Source: Puniceicoccaceae bacterium
GTDB taxonomy: Bacteria > Verrucomicrobiota > Verrucomicrobiia > Opitutales > Coraliomargaritaceae
Direction of reading: 5' to 3'
NCBI GenBank assembly: GCA_002729725.1
Contig: PBYS01000054.1
Span: forward strand, 1-64,000
DNA length: 64,000 nt
The notes beneath the pieces were generated by a model, which was given only the letters and a program-made list of their open reading frames with translations, did not search any database and was not told the origin of the DNA. Made by a program: the position numbers and the translations under genes. This document shows, piece by piece, positions 43,508-51,556 of the stretch; positions within the stretch are counted from its first letter, which is position 1, and the number at the start of each line of letters is the position of its first letter.

Positions 43508-44443
43508 CTACTTGCCTTCGAAACCGAGTCCCTTCTCCCGCTTGATTCCCTTACATTGGTAACAAGTTCCTGTCCCATAATTGGGCTTGAATCGCTGCAT
43601 CTGCGAATGAGTCAACCCCGACTCGCCGCAGTAATCACAGGTGAATTCAATTCCGGCAAACTGACGGGCGAACTCCGAATTATCAGAAGCATCTATGCGT
43701 GCGAATGCCCGTGGCTTTTCTTCATATTCATTCCCGTATGTAAATCCCACTGAAATCCTCTCAAACTCTTTTTTGTGGGTCGCAGCAGCTTGAAACAAGC
43801 GGTTACGCTCTTCATCCGTGGTCTTGATCCGATTAAAGGTCAGTTTCTTACGCAATTCATCTTCTTTTTCTTTAGCAAAAGGTCGATTTATCCATGTGCA
43901 ATGAATACTTTTTCGGAGCACCTCCATAAGACGCTCCGCCGAAACATCGTGGCCTAAATCATTCAGGTTGATTTCAACACAAGCTTCTCCTGTCTCAAAT
44001 TCACCCCCTTCCGAAGCTCCCATATTAACCACAACTGTAACCTCATGTTCTTTGGATGAATCGGCAGTCTTTCGACGCACCCTAAAAGCCGGTAGATATG
44101 GATTCCCGCCTTCGATCACCTCAACAGTTCCCACCTCGATAGCCTCCTCATCGATCAGTGTATGCTCACTTCCATCAATGGCCGCTATACTTGCCGGTAA
44201 AAGAAAGGTTCCGGATCTCTCGATAAGCTCCATGAGCTTCGCCCGAATGGCATGCTCTGTCGCCCCTTCACAATCGCTTTTGTGCCTGTGCTTGTAATGC
44301 TTCGCTCTATCATCTCCCAAATGCGCAATAAGTTCTCCACCGCACTTTGGACAAACACAGCCACATTCAGCACCACGCTCTGCAAAAGTAATGTAGAGCA
44401 TGACTCCATCTCGAAGACCATAAGGAAGCTTAACTTTATTCAC
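43508..44443 (-). CDS. CoiA-like competence/recombination protein
   Basis: A 311-residue protein starting at GTG 44441-44443. The N-terminal zinc module CGCVCPKCGGELIAHLGDD followed by KHYKHRHKSDCEGATEHAIR is the typical opening of CoiA-family proteins, where an F/Y-H-F/Y-x-H-x-x-x-C pattern precedes a nuclease-like (PD-(D/E)xK-type) domain. The catalytic core is weak here. A second zinc ribbon is added at the end (FTCDYCGESG and TCYQCKG). CoiA is needed for transformation in some Gram-positives; copies on elements are often of unknown role. Confidence 0.7.
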   Translation of the reverse strand: MNKVKLPYGLRDGVMLYITFAERGAECGCVCPKCGGELIAHLGDDRAKHYKHRHKSDCEGATEHAIRAKLMELIERSGTFLLPASIAAIDGSEHTLIDEEAIEVGTVEVIEGGNPYLPAFRVRRKTADSSKEHEVTVVVNMGASEGGEFETGEACVEINLNDLGHDVSAERLMEVLRKSIHCTWINRPFAKEKEDELRKKLTFNRIKTTDEERNRLFQAAATHKKEFERISVGFTYGNEYEEKPRAFARIDASDNSEFARQFAGIEFTCDYCGESGLTHSQMQRFKPNYGTGTCYQCKGIKREKGLGFEGK

Positions 44444-44705
44444 GGCACAGAAAGTAGGTTTCTAACCATTATGTGCAAGTAAATGATCTCTTCCACTGGC
44501 CAACCGCGAGCCTAGATTATTTAAAGCCTATAAAAGTTCATTCCATCAGAGCAGGTAGCAAATGAGTTCAAAAACGGGTAACAAAAGCGTTGCGTAGTGT
44601 TACACCAAAACTCACACAGCCTCCTCTTGGGCAGAGACTTAAAGCAGGTAACGAAACCCGAATAGCTTAAAATGAGAGCATTGGGGTATCTGTCATGAAT
44701 GGACG

Positions 44706-44954
44706 ATGGAAAAACGGGTATTTGAGAGTGGGAATGCAAAAGTGGTGGCATGCCGTGACGGCAATACGATACATGTCAGACTTCTGAATTCTGATCGGAA
44801 TGATAGTGCCGGTTTTTCTTTTACTCGGCTGGAAGAACTTAGTAGCGCCATAGCTGTTCTGGAAGCTGCTTCAGACTATTTGAAAACATTTGAACGTCGC
44901 CGGATAGCAGACGCGATTGATGCGAGTATGTTGGAATGTCGACGGCCAAGGTAA
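44706..44954 (+). CDS. Small protein of unknown function
   Basis: An 82-residue protein (MEKRVFESGNAKVVACRDGN, then FSFTRLEELSSAIAVLEAAS). The fold looks like two or three strands plus a long helix and a basic tail. It stands alone, with 262 bp of unassigned DNA before it and 237 bp after it. No domain recognised. Confidence 0.4.
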   Translation: MEKRVFESGNAKVVACRDGNTIHVRLLNSDRNDSAGFSFTRLEELSSAIAVLEAASDYLKTFERRRIADAIDASMLECRRPR

Positions 44955-45191
44955 ACTTCAGAGATTCCGAGGGAGCGTCATTATCTTATCCGGACTAGAT
45001 ATGTCTCTATCTATAATAGGCCTAGATGCCAGGCGATGAGGCGCCAACAGATATTGATAAGCAAGTTCTGAAACGAAGTCGCAAGTAAAATCGCCCCCAA
45101 ATGGAACATCATTGCACTTGTTTTAAGCACTAAAGTAGCTTAGCCGAGCAATTTAGCACAACCTCCTTTAGCGACTGGCTCAGTAAATCAA

Positions 45192-45356
45192 TTACTCATC
45201 ATATGTAATCAACCAATGGCCGGGTTTACGTTCAATCTCGTACACGATGTTCGTGTTTAATGTACCTCCGAGACGTAGGATATCTGCAAGTTGCTGATTT
45301 TGCTCCTCCGCAGTAGACCCAGTGACAAAATTAAATTTCTTACTTTTTCGCGCCAT
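45192..45356 (-). CDS. Small protein after the lipoprotein gene
   Basis: A 54-residue protein, MARKSKKFNFVTGSTAEEQN then QLADILRLGGTLNTNIVYEI and RKPGHWLITYDE. Its start is two bases after the stop of the lipoprotein gene, so it is likely cotranslated. The compact beta-strand ending is like that of small DUF-type proteins. Function unknown. Confidence 0.5.
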   Translation of the reverse strand: MARKSKKFNFVTGSTAEEQNQQLADILRLGGTLNTNIVYEIERKPGHWLITYDE

Positions 45357-45358
45357 AA

Positions 45359-46372
45359 TTATTCTCCTCTAATGTATTCAATAAATAGATCCCTTGCCTC
45401 GACGACTACCTTGTTCTCTGAAAACTTCTTTTCAAAGGCATCAAGCAACTTCTTCTGCTCGCTGCGAATTTCTTCAACACGCGCTCGTACGATATTATTT
45501 GCGAGTTGCTGAGTTGTTCCATCACCGAAGTCGATTGTCCATGTGGCGGCATTACCAATGGACTCCTCTAGGGCAGCAACAGAATCGATTAGCTTCCGGT
45601 TATAATCAGCCACTTTGGTAAACTTGCTACTTCGTGTCGGAAAATATTGCTGTGCGACTGCCGATCTTTCAACCTTAGTTCCGTTTTTTTCGTAGGCATT
45701 AAAGTCATATAGCTTGGGAACCAAAGTATCTCCCAAGGAATCGAGACGTGCAACGATCTCCTTAGCCCGACTATCCTGTTTACCTTTCAGCAACGTATAG
45801 ATCTCGCCGATAAGCAGGAGTGACGCATCGTGACCAAATGCCTCTACACCACGATAACGTGCAGCTTCCTGCTCTGCCGCTTCTTTCGCGATTAGTGAAC
45901 TCCCTGAAATTGCTCCAGCTATGCCTGGTTGTTTGGCCAGAGTCTTTGCCGCTTCACCTGTCGCAAACCACTGCGCCGCAGAAATAGATCCTTCTGCCGT
46001 GACTGTTCCGCTACCTTTCCCATTTCCGGCAGACGACCCAACAAACTTGCCGATAACTGAATACGCTTCCGGTCGGTATTTCTCTACATCACTATTGCCA
46101 TACACAATTTCTGTAATCGCTTCGCTAATCGTTTCTTTCGTGCCTCCAGGCAGAGCAATACCATCCTTGTCGTAAACTGGGTTAAGAACGGTTTCCAGGC
46201 GCTTGTACCCGACTATAACCTTCACCGGCTGCGTCTCAGTCGTACTTGCTGAAATCTCCAAACCAATCGTTGTGCCAGTCGTAAAAATCAATGACCTCTC
46301 AACGTTGGAGCAGCCAGTGAATAATGCTGCTAAGGTGACAGCCGTTCCGAGAATCAATATCCTAGTTTTCAT
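45359..46372 (-). CDS. Lipoprotein of unknown function
   Basis: A 337-residue protein with a lipoprotein signal: hydrophobic stretch and lipobox LFTGC, Cys21 being the lipidated residue. The mature part has a beta-rich region (about 30-110) followed by helices with KLLDAFEKKFSENKVVVEAR at the end. A Gly/Ser-rich segment (SSAGNGKGSGTVTAEG) may be flexible. The product would sit in the outer membrane facing the periplasm or the surface. It overlaps the next upstream lipoprotein gene. Family not recognised. Confidence 0.7.
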   Translation of the reverse strand: MKTRILILGTAVTLAALFTGCSNVERSLIFTTGTTIGLEISASTTETQPVKVIVGYKRLETVLNPVYDKDGIALPGGTKETISEAITEIVYGNSDVEKYRPEAYSVIGKFVGSSAGNGKGSGTVTAEGSISAAQWFATGEAAKTLAKQPGIAGAISGSSLIAKEAAEQEAARYRGVEAFGHDASLLLIGEIYTLLKGKQDSRAKEIVARLDSLGDTLVPKLYDFNAYEKNGTKVERSAVAQQYFPTRSSKFTKVADYNRKLIDSVAALEESIGNAATWTIDFGDGTTQQLANNIVRARVEEIRSEQKKLLDAFEKKFSENKVVVEARDLFIEYIRGE

Positions 46373-46784
46373 AATTGTAGTCGTTCCCCCTTAATAGTTC
46401 GTTTGCATGTATTTTCGCCGACTGCCCCCAATACAATTCAGCTTCTGCAGAAATATATTCCCCGCCCTCGTCAGTCTGCCTCGCTAAGACGACAGTGTTA
46501 TCGATCTTGCCAAGTTGCAGCGTACCATTCAGATAATTTACTCCAAAGCCATTCATCCTGAAAACTGAATAGACTCCTTCTTTCTCCATATTAGTTTTAT
46601 ACAACCCTAAGCCTCCGCCTCCATGATACATTACGACAGGACTAAGGCTGCTTTTACAACCTGGCAATAGGACAACTCCAACAAACAGTGCGCAGCGTAT
46701 AATTCGATCCAGTGTTTTAATAGTAAGTGGCGTTCGCTCCCCCTGAGAAATCCCGCGTTGAGAGTATTCGGGATGTGTGATCAC
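46362..46784 (-). CDS. Short lipoprotein of unknown function
   Basis: A 140-residue reading with a hydrophobic segment (IIRCALFVGVVLLPGC, lipobox Cys43) that lies unusually far from the first ATG; the true start may be a later codon. The mature part includes VVMYHGGGGLGLYKTNMEKE and a basic C-terminal end. It overlaps the genes on both sides, which favours a coupled operon with the other exported proteins. Confidence 0.6.
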   Translation of the reverse strand: MITHPEYSQRGISQGERTPLTIKTLDRIIRCALFVGVVLLPGCKSSLSPVVMYHGGGGLGLYKTNMEKEGVYSVFRMNGFGVNYLNGTLQLGKIDNTVVLARQTDEGGEYISAEAELYWGQSAKIHANELLRGNDYNYEN

Positions 46785-47461
46785 TGGACGCTCTCCAATG
46801 CCTGTTTGAGTTGTTCTTGATCAAACGCCTGAAATTTATCCGAATGTAATTCAATTCCACCAACATCATGCCACTGCTTATGTAACATTTCTTCAGCCAA
46901 TTTCGTCTTACTTTCGAGGAGCACTTGTTTTTCAATCCAAGGCTGTAGAAGTGGATAAGCTTCAAACCTCCCGCCTTCTTGATATGTGGGCAGCAGCGGA
47001 AAAGTCACAACGTTTCCTTGGGACTCCATTCTAAGAATAAGTCCAGGGTCTTGAGAAATGCCCGCTCCATTAAACGTGGTTTCTTTCGTTATAATGTAAG
47101 TCAGACTTGGCTCTTTCCAGTCAATGGTATGTCCTTGAGCATCGAAGTGCTTCCGTTGCTCTCCACTTACTGGCACGAACACATATTCAATTTTTCTGGA
47201 ATCTAGAATTGCTTTTTTGCTTTTTTCTATAGCTACGAAGAGTTCTTTCTCCTTGTCTTCGTTTTCTTTAAGTCGATCTTCGTTAAGAGCCATAAAAGCA
47301 GAAAGATTCTCAATAACTGAAAAATATTCTTTCTTTTCAAGCGCCTCAGATGCGACCTGAAAGAGCTCAGGTTTCACCCATGGCACATTTACATCTGCGA
47401 CCAATGACTGAGCGACAAACAATATTAAAATGAAACGAATGATCGTAAGTTTTTTATTCAT
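46781..47461 (-). CDS. Secreted protein of unknown function
   Basis: A 226-residue protein with a signal peptide (MNKKLTIIRFILILFVAQSL, cleavage near residue 22). A helical N-terminal part (VASEALEKKEYFSVIENLSA) suggests a TPR-like pair; a beta-rich middle region (VFVPVSGEQRKHFDAQG) and a helical end follow. Overlaps the short lipoprotein gene by 4 bp. Function unknown. Confidence 0.65.
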   Translation of the reverse strand: MNKKLTIIRFILILFVAQSLVADVNVPWVKPELFQVASEALEKKEYFSVIENLSAFMALNEDRLKENEDKEKELFVAIEKSKKAILDSRKIEYVFVPVSGEQRKHFDAQGHTIDWKEPSLTYIITKETTFNGAGISQDPGLILRMESQGNVVTFPLLPTYQEGGRFEAYPLLQPWIEKQVLLESKTKLAEEMLHKQWHDVGGIELHSDKFQAFDQEQLKQALESVQ

Positions 47462-47520
47462 TCTACCTACTCGATTTGTCCAGTTGCGGAGGTGAATTCA
47501 TCAGTTCAATCCACGTTAAC

Positions 47521-47922
47521 CTAGTTTCCATTTAAAGGAGTTAAAGTGATCAGCGGCGAATTGACTGACTCTACATTTACAACCTCTTCGTGCGTTTTAT
47601 GTATCTGATTACGATGGTCTGATGAGTTGAAGCTAAAACCGGGGCTGTGATCAGTTAATTGACTAGAAGTTGTAGAAAAAGATAACCCTTTAGTCACCGA
47701 GAATATAACGACAAACAATCCGACCAAGGCAAAGATGGTTCCCGGAGCTGCATTCTTGACAACGAGTTTAGTATCCTTGAACTTAGTAACGACATCGCCC
47801 GCATTCCCCCAGATACCGGCACAAAAGAGCAAATACCCCATGTACACGCATATCACTCCAGCCAGCAAACTGGCCAACTTGTATATCGTTAAGCCGATTA
47901 TTGATGCTAGTTCTGGGCTCAC
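47521..47922 (-). CDS. Two-pass membrane protein of unknown function
   Basis: A 133-residue protein that begins with GTG. Hydrophobic segments at about 8-36 (LTIYKLASLLAGVICVYMGY) and 59-78 (GTIFALVGLFVVIFSVTK) suggest two membrane passes with a short loop; the polar C-terminus is Ser/His rich. It heads the minus-strand run of exported proteins (47.9 down to 45.2 kb), with 59 bp to the next gene. Confidence 0.6.
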   Translation of the reverse strand: MSPELASIIGLTIYKLASLLAGVICVYMGYLLFCAGIWGNAGDVVTKFKDTKLVVKNAAPGTIFALVGLFVVIFSVTKGLSFSTTSSQLTDHSPGFSFNSSDHRNQIHKTHEEVVNVESVNSPLITLTPLNGN

Positions 47923-48010
47923 AGTTAATAAGTTTTTGTTTTTGCGATCATTAGCTAATCTACGACAACGTCAAGGATTCGATTTCAAAAACAAGCGTAA
48001 ATTGCCATAA

Positions 48011-48772
48011 TTACGTCATTTCAAACACCAAGCTGAATTTTGAAGCATTCGTGTGCTCATCCGATTGTCGCTCTTGGACGAGCAATCTCGCCTCTGACCA
48101 TTCGATCAGAGTGTCAGCCAGTGCAAAGAGATTTTTGGAATCTGCAGCAGCGTAGGTGAGGAGCGTCTCGAGTGCCTCTCGGTCATCATCCTGAACAAAT
48201 TTCTTCCAAAGTATGTGAGTTCGACCTGTTGCATCCCTCGCAGACCCAGCTCTGTGGATATTAAAGACTTTTTCCAGTAGTTTCAGTCCTCCCCTAAGAC
48301 CGATGGCCTGAGCTAGTATCCAAAGATCTAAAACAGGGATATTGTCCGGCACTGCAGATGGATATTCGGCTTTGATCCTCGGTAAATCAAAATCACGACC
48401 ATTGAAGGTGATAAGAAGTGAACAAGGATGGACTTCACGAAAGAGTGTATCATCAGTTAAATCACAGCCTTGAGTTAACTGCACTGTTTCCGCAACATCG
48501 TTTCGGTGCAGTTTGCTCATTGAGACTACTGCGATTTTTCCATCATACTCTTCAGTCTCAATGTCGAGCGCTAACGCTTCGTATTTATGTCTTCGGTAAA
48601 GGTCGCACCAGTACCGCAATGCCGGACTAACCATGAGAACCACTGAGGCATTACTGGTATATAAGGGTTGTGGATGGTGGTTGACCTGCGTGAAAGGTGA
48701 CACGTCACCCCACCGATTCGCGGAAAAGCGGTTAAACCAGCGTTGTGCTCCCTTGCGCATGACAACAAACAT
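48011..48772 (-). CDS. Predicted 3'-5' exonuclease, RNase H-like (YprB type)
   Basis: A 253-residue protein; a later start at ATG 48634 would remove 46 residues that are not part of the fold. Motif I is LDIETEEY (Asp70, Glu72), motif II FNGRDFDLP (Asn124, Asp127) and motif III the Asp in TYAAADSKNLF. This is the DEDD exonuclease layout of YprB-like RNase H proteins, which trim DNA or RNA from the 3' end. Its start region overlaps the next gene on the plus strand, so at least one of the two begins later than shown. Confidence 0.72.
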   Translation of the reverse strand: MFVVMRKGAQRWFNRFSANRWGDVSPFTQVNHHPQPLYTSNASVVLMVSPALRYWCDLYRRHKYEALALDIETEEYDGKIAVVSMSKLHRNDVAETVQLTQGCDLTDDTLFREVHPCSLLITFNGRDFDLPRIKAEYPSAVPDNIPVLDLWILAQAIGLRGGLKLLEKVFNIHRAGSARDATGRTHILWKKFVQDDDREALETLLTYAAADSKNLFALADTLIEWSEARLLVQERQSDEHTNASKFSLVFEMT

Positions 48773-49259
48773 TGAGCATCGGGTTCAAGCCTTGCAGGGC
48801 TATCCACTAACCGACGACATCACTAATGATCACAAGCAATACAGACTCTGGTTTTTGGCTAACTTTGGCGAGTCCATCGCTGACAACACATTCTCGGAAC
48901 ACAAGGAATGCCAAAATCACATTGACCGGATCGCACAACTTCAGGGAGCGTCATACGGCTCTGCGCTGTTTCACATCAAGGACGACTACATCTCCTTTCT
49001 CCATGAGCGAGCAGAGCGGCTGGGCGAAATTGTGCAAGACACTCTTACACAGCAATTTATAAGTTACTCGACTGCCAGTCATAGCTATCTAGAGAAATTG
49101 ACGGAAGCCGTTGACGATCATCTTGGAACTTCTCCAGACCACATTACGAGTGACAACATCGAGTCTATGCGGAACATCCATCTCAATCTGCAAAGAGCGT
49201 ATGAGCTTATTGAAAATTACGGATACAAGTTAGAAGGGACTGAGCGCAAAGACAATTGA
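48759..49259 (+). CDS. Helical protein of unknown function
   Basis: A 166-residue protein starting MTTNIEHRVQALQGYPLTDD at ATG 48759; a longer reading would lie fully inside the exonuclease gene. It is mostly helical, with HIDRIAQLQGASYGSALFHI in the middle and a last helix ending GYKLEGTERKDN. It is the first of a run of plus-strand genes that leads to the replication module. No family recognised. Confidence 0.5.
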   Translation: MTTNIEHRVQALQGYPLTDDITNDHKQYRLWFLANFGESIADNTFSEHKECQNHIDRIAQLQGASYGSALFHIKDDYISFLHERAERLGEIVQDTLTQQFISYSTASHSYLEKLTEAVDDHLGTSPDHITSDNIESMRNIHLNLQRAYELIENYGYKLEGTERKDN

Positions 49260-49612
49260 ATGGACTTTTGAGCAGAGCAGCCGCACCAACTCCATTTTGT
49301 GCGGCCATTTTCTCACGACGCAAAAATTCAGGAACAGAATTCCAACGACCAAAACTACGGTCTACAACTGCCACTCGAGCGTTGCCCCGTTCAAACGAGC
49401 CTGTGAACTTGCAAGGCCGGAGCGAAGCGCAAGCAGCAGAGCCAAACAACCCAGCGAACCTTTCTGGCTACAACAATGACACTGCCGATGATAAAGAGCC
49501 TGTAGCTCCGTGCACTTCTTAGTTGAACTCACGAGTTAGCTACAATCGTCACCTAAACGGCTTCCCAGCAATCAGACGCCAATCCATTCAATTAGTTGAT
49601 TTGCACAGGAGT
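49260..49612. other. Gap of 353 bp without a convincing gene
   Basis: An open frame of 88 codons (49256-49522) exists but its product is low-complexity in charge and unlike its neighbours, and it has no ribosome site; I do not call it. Before 49613 there is a clear ribosome site (CAGGAG at 49606-49611) for the next gene. No repeat or RNA gene recognised. Confidence 0.5.
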
Positions 49613-49804
49613 ATGAAATCAACAATTGAACGAATTGCAAAAAAACACTTCGACGTGGAAACGATGGATACAAGGAATCGGGATAGGCTCGACTTCTACG
49701 ACTGTGGAATATGGTCGATCAAAGCGGCACTGGAGGAAGCGTATAAGTGCGGTCAAAAATCAGTGAGCCAAGACAACGCGAGGAGTCGTCAAACAGACGG
49801 CTAA
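49613..49804 (+). CDS. DUF6900-like protein, short copy
   Basis: A 63-residue protein with ribosome site CAGGAG. MKSTIERIAKKHFDVETMDT, then RNRDRLDFYD and WSIKAALEEAYKCGQK match the DUF6900 pattern (I-x-x-I-A-x-x-x-x-x-x-E-T-L-x-T-R-N-x-D-x-L-D-F and a W-x-(I/V)-x-x-A-L-x-x-A-Y helix). The 135-residue protein at 51119 contains the same domain plus a C-terminal extension; this copy stops after the first half. Role unknown, but DUF6900 genes are often seen on plasmids. Confidence 0.65.
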   Translation: MKSTIERIAKKHFDVETMDTRNRDRLDFYDCGIWSIKAALEEAYKCGQKSVSQDNARSRQTDG

Positions 49805-49877
49805 ATGACCCCGTCAATAAAGCGCTCCCCACCAATTGGTAGCAAAGCCTATCAAGTAGTGGATCCTCAAACTGCAC

Positions 49878-50300
49878 ATGGAAACAAACGACAAAGCGAA
49901 AGCCATCCACAAAGATCCAGACTCACGTTATGCAGAGTATGCCGGAAATAAATACTACGATTACGCGGTAGCTGGTATGAGCCTAGCCCTAAACGATGCA
50001 TATCGTTCGGGGCTGACTGACCAGTTCGCACTGCTACAATCGGACAAACCAATTACCATTTGGGGCAACAAGCCGGAATCAGTTATGCGCGCCCTAGATC
50101 GAGATGGATATACTGTCGAAGGCATCACTTCTATCATGCTTTCTTGTGGCTTGAACTTTAGCCTTCAGGAGATCACCGAGATTCTAAAAACGAGCAAGGA
50201 GCCTGTTGTAGATCTGACGGAGGCACAACACTACGTACTCTTTAATCGAGCACAGCTCTTCATCCGGCATGTGAAACTCGCTGAACAGCAATCGAGATGA
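49878..50300 (+). CDS. DUF6900-related protein, divergent copy
   Basis: A 140-residue protein. The second half (LLQSDKPITIWGNKPESVMR, then ALDRDGYTVEGITSIMLSCG) is clearly related to residues about 55-120 of the protein at 51119 (LNSDQPIIFGNRPEAVIRSL). The first half keeps the A-L-x-x-A-Y-R-S-G-L helix but has lost the E-T-L-x-T-R-N motif. It lies between the short copy and the replication-relaxation gene. Confidence 0.65.
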   Translation: METNDKAKAIHKDPDSRYAEYAGNKYYDYAVAGMSLALNDAYRSGLTDQFALLQSDKPITIWGNKPESVMRALDRDGYTVEGITSIMLSCGLNFSLQEITEILKTSKEPVVDLTEAQHYVLFNRAQLFIRHVKLAEQQSR

Positions 50301-50333
50301 AATCATAGGCTTTCATCAGCCGCTGTTTCGTTA

Positions 50334-51095
50334 ATGAAACAGCCAACTGCTCGACTCACATTTCTAAGCGCTCTTACTGAATATCGTTGCCTTACTGTTC
50401 GTCAAAGTCTGGCCGCAGGCCTTGCTAGCGAGCAAATGACCCGCAGATATGGTCGGGAGCTGGTCAAGAACGGATTAGTCTCCGTTAAACCATTTCAGGC
50501 AATGGAGAGTTCGGGCAGGCCAGAGAATCTCATCCTGCCTACCCCAAAAGGGTTTAAAGCAGTAGGTGTCAATGCAAAGCCTCTGGAACAACGACTGTTC
50601 TTGCATCAGTACTATCTCAACTGGTGCCGCATTAAATTCGACGATTTAAAGCAGTTCGCGGTTCGTCCGACATTTCAAGTGCGCTCGATTGGTGGATTTT
50701 GGCCGGATGGCACTTTGGTGCTTAGAAGCGAGAAGCTCGATAAGTCGCTACTCTTCTTCTTGGAGGTTGATATGGGCACCGAATCGATCTCTGGCGAATT
50801 GGCCGCAAAGCGTGGCGCATACCGCGAATTATTCTCCAGCCGGACTTACAAAGAAATCGGTCAGTATTTTAACGGCTTCCGAGTCCTTTTTGTCTTCTCT
50901 GATAAAAGTCGCCTCCGGGCATTTCTTCGACTCAAGCGAGACCTGTATTCATTTATTTGGTCAACTGATTTTCAGTCGCTGAATAGGTCGGGCGCTGGAG
51001 CCGCGATCTGGCAGCGAGGTGCCGAGACGAGCGAGCAGTTCAGTATTCTTGGCTCTTTACAGAGCGTTACCACTGATTCGGAGCAAACTACATGA
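50334..51095 (+). CDS. Replication-relaxation family protein
   Basis: A 253-residue protein with an N-terminal winged helix (TARLTFLSALTEYRCLTVRQ, QMTRRYGRELVKNGLV) and a C-terminal alpha/beta domain with LFFLEVDMGTESISGELAAK, the E-(V/I)-D-x-G-(T/S) signature of replication-relaxation proteins found on plasmids and integrative elements. They are thought to act in initiating replication or transfer by binding or relaxing the origin. A nuclease-like role is possible. Here it is flanked by DUF6900 genes and followed by a primase. Confidence 0.8.
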   Translation: MKQPTARLTFLSALTEYRCLTVRQSLAAGLASEQMTRRYGRELVKNGLVSVKPFQAMESSGRPENLILPTPKGFKAVGVNAKPLEQRLFLHQYYLNWCRIKFDDLKQFAVRPTFQVRSIGGFWPDGTLVLRSEKLDKSLLFFLEVDMGTESISGELAAKRGAYRELFSSRTYKEIGQYFNGFRVLFVFSDKSRLRAFLRLKRDLYSFIWSTDFQSLNRSGAGAAIWQRGAETSEQFSILGSLQSVTTDSEQTT

Positions 51096-51118
51096 ATGGA
51101 TGATGTCACCACTTAAGT

Positions 51119-51526
51119 ATGGAAAAAACAATAGAAGCAATTGCCAAAAACTATTTGGGCGTGGAAACACTCTCGACAAGGAATAATGACTCTCTGGACT
51201 TCACAGAGGTTTCCGCCTGGGGAGTGAAAGATGCTTTAAATGCAGCATATCGAGCAGGCCTTGAAGATCAGGCAGTTGTTTTGAATTCAGACCAACCCAT
51301 AATTTTCGGGAACAGACCGGAAGCGGTTATACGGTCACTTGGGGAGCAAGGATTCACTGATTTGGGCATTTCCCAAGTGATGCGCTCATGTGGCATAGAA
51401 ATGAAATTAACCGATATCGGTCAAATACTCCACAATAACGATGATATCGCTCCTGCTGAACTAAGCAAAGAGCAATCCAATGCCATGCAATACCGGGCAA
51501 CGCTCTACCAAGGCTATATGAAATAG
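51119..51526 (+). CDS. DUF6900 protein, full-length copy
   Basis: A 135-residue protein. MEKTIEAIAKNYLGVETLST, RNNDSLDFTEVSAWGVKDAL and NAAYRAGLEDQ are the DUF6900 domain; a second part (about 60-135) is shared with the 49878 protein and ends KEQSNAMQYRATLYQGYMK. It is 30 bp before the primase gene and probably shares its transcript. Function unknown. Confidence 0.75.
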   Translation: MEKTIEAIAKNYLGVETLSTRNNDSLDFTEVSAWGVKDALNAAYRAGLEDQAVVLNSDQPIIFGNRPEAVIRSLGEQGFTDLGISQVMRSCGIEMKLTDIGQILHNNDDIAPAELSKEQSNAMQYRATLYQGYMK

Positions 51527-51556
51527 CTCGGTTGATTCAACCACTATTACTCAATA

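Noticed and set aside
49256-49522. Plus-strand open frame of 88 codons
   Set aside because: Low-complexity product rich in Ala, Ser, Arg and Asn with no ribosome site; treated as a gap.
49260-49612. Integron attC-like site near GTTAGCT
   Set aside because: The core-site consensus is not matched on both sides and there is no integron integrase; the recombinase here is of another class.
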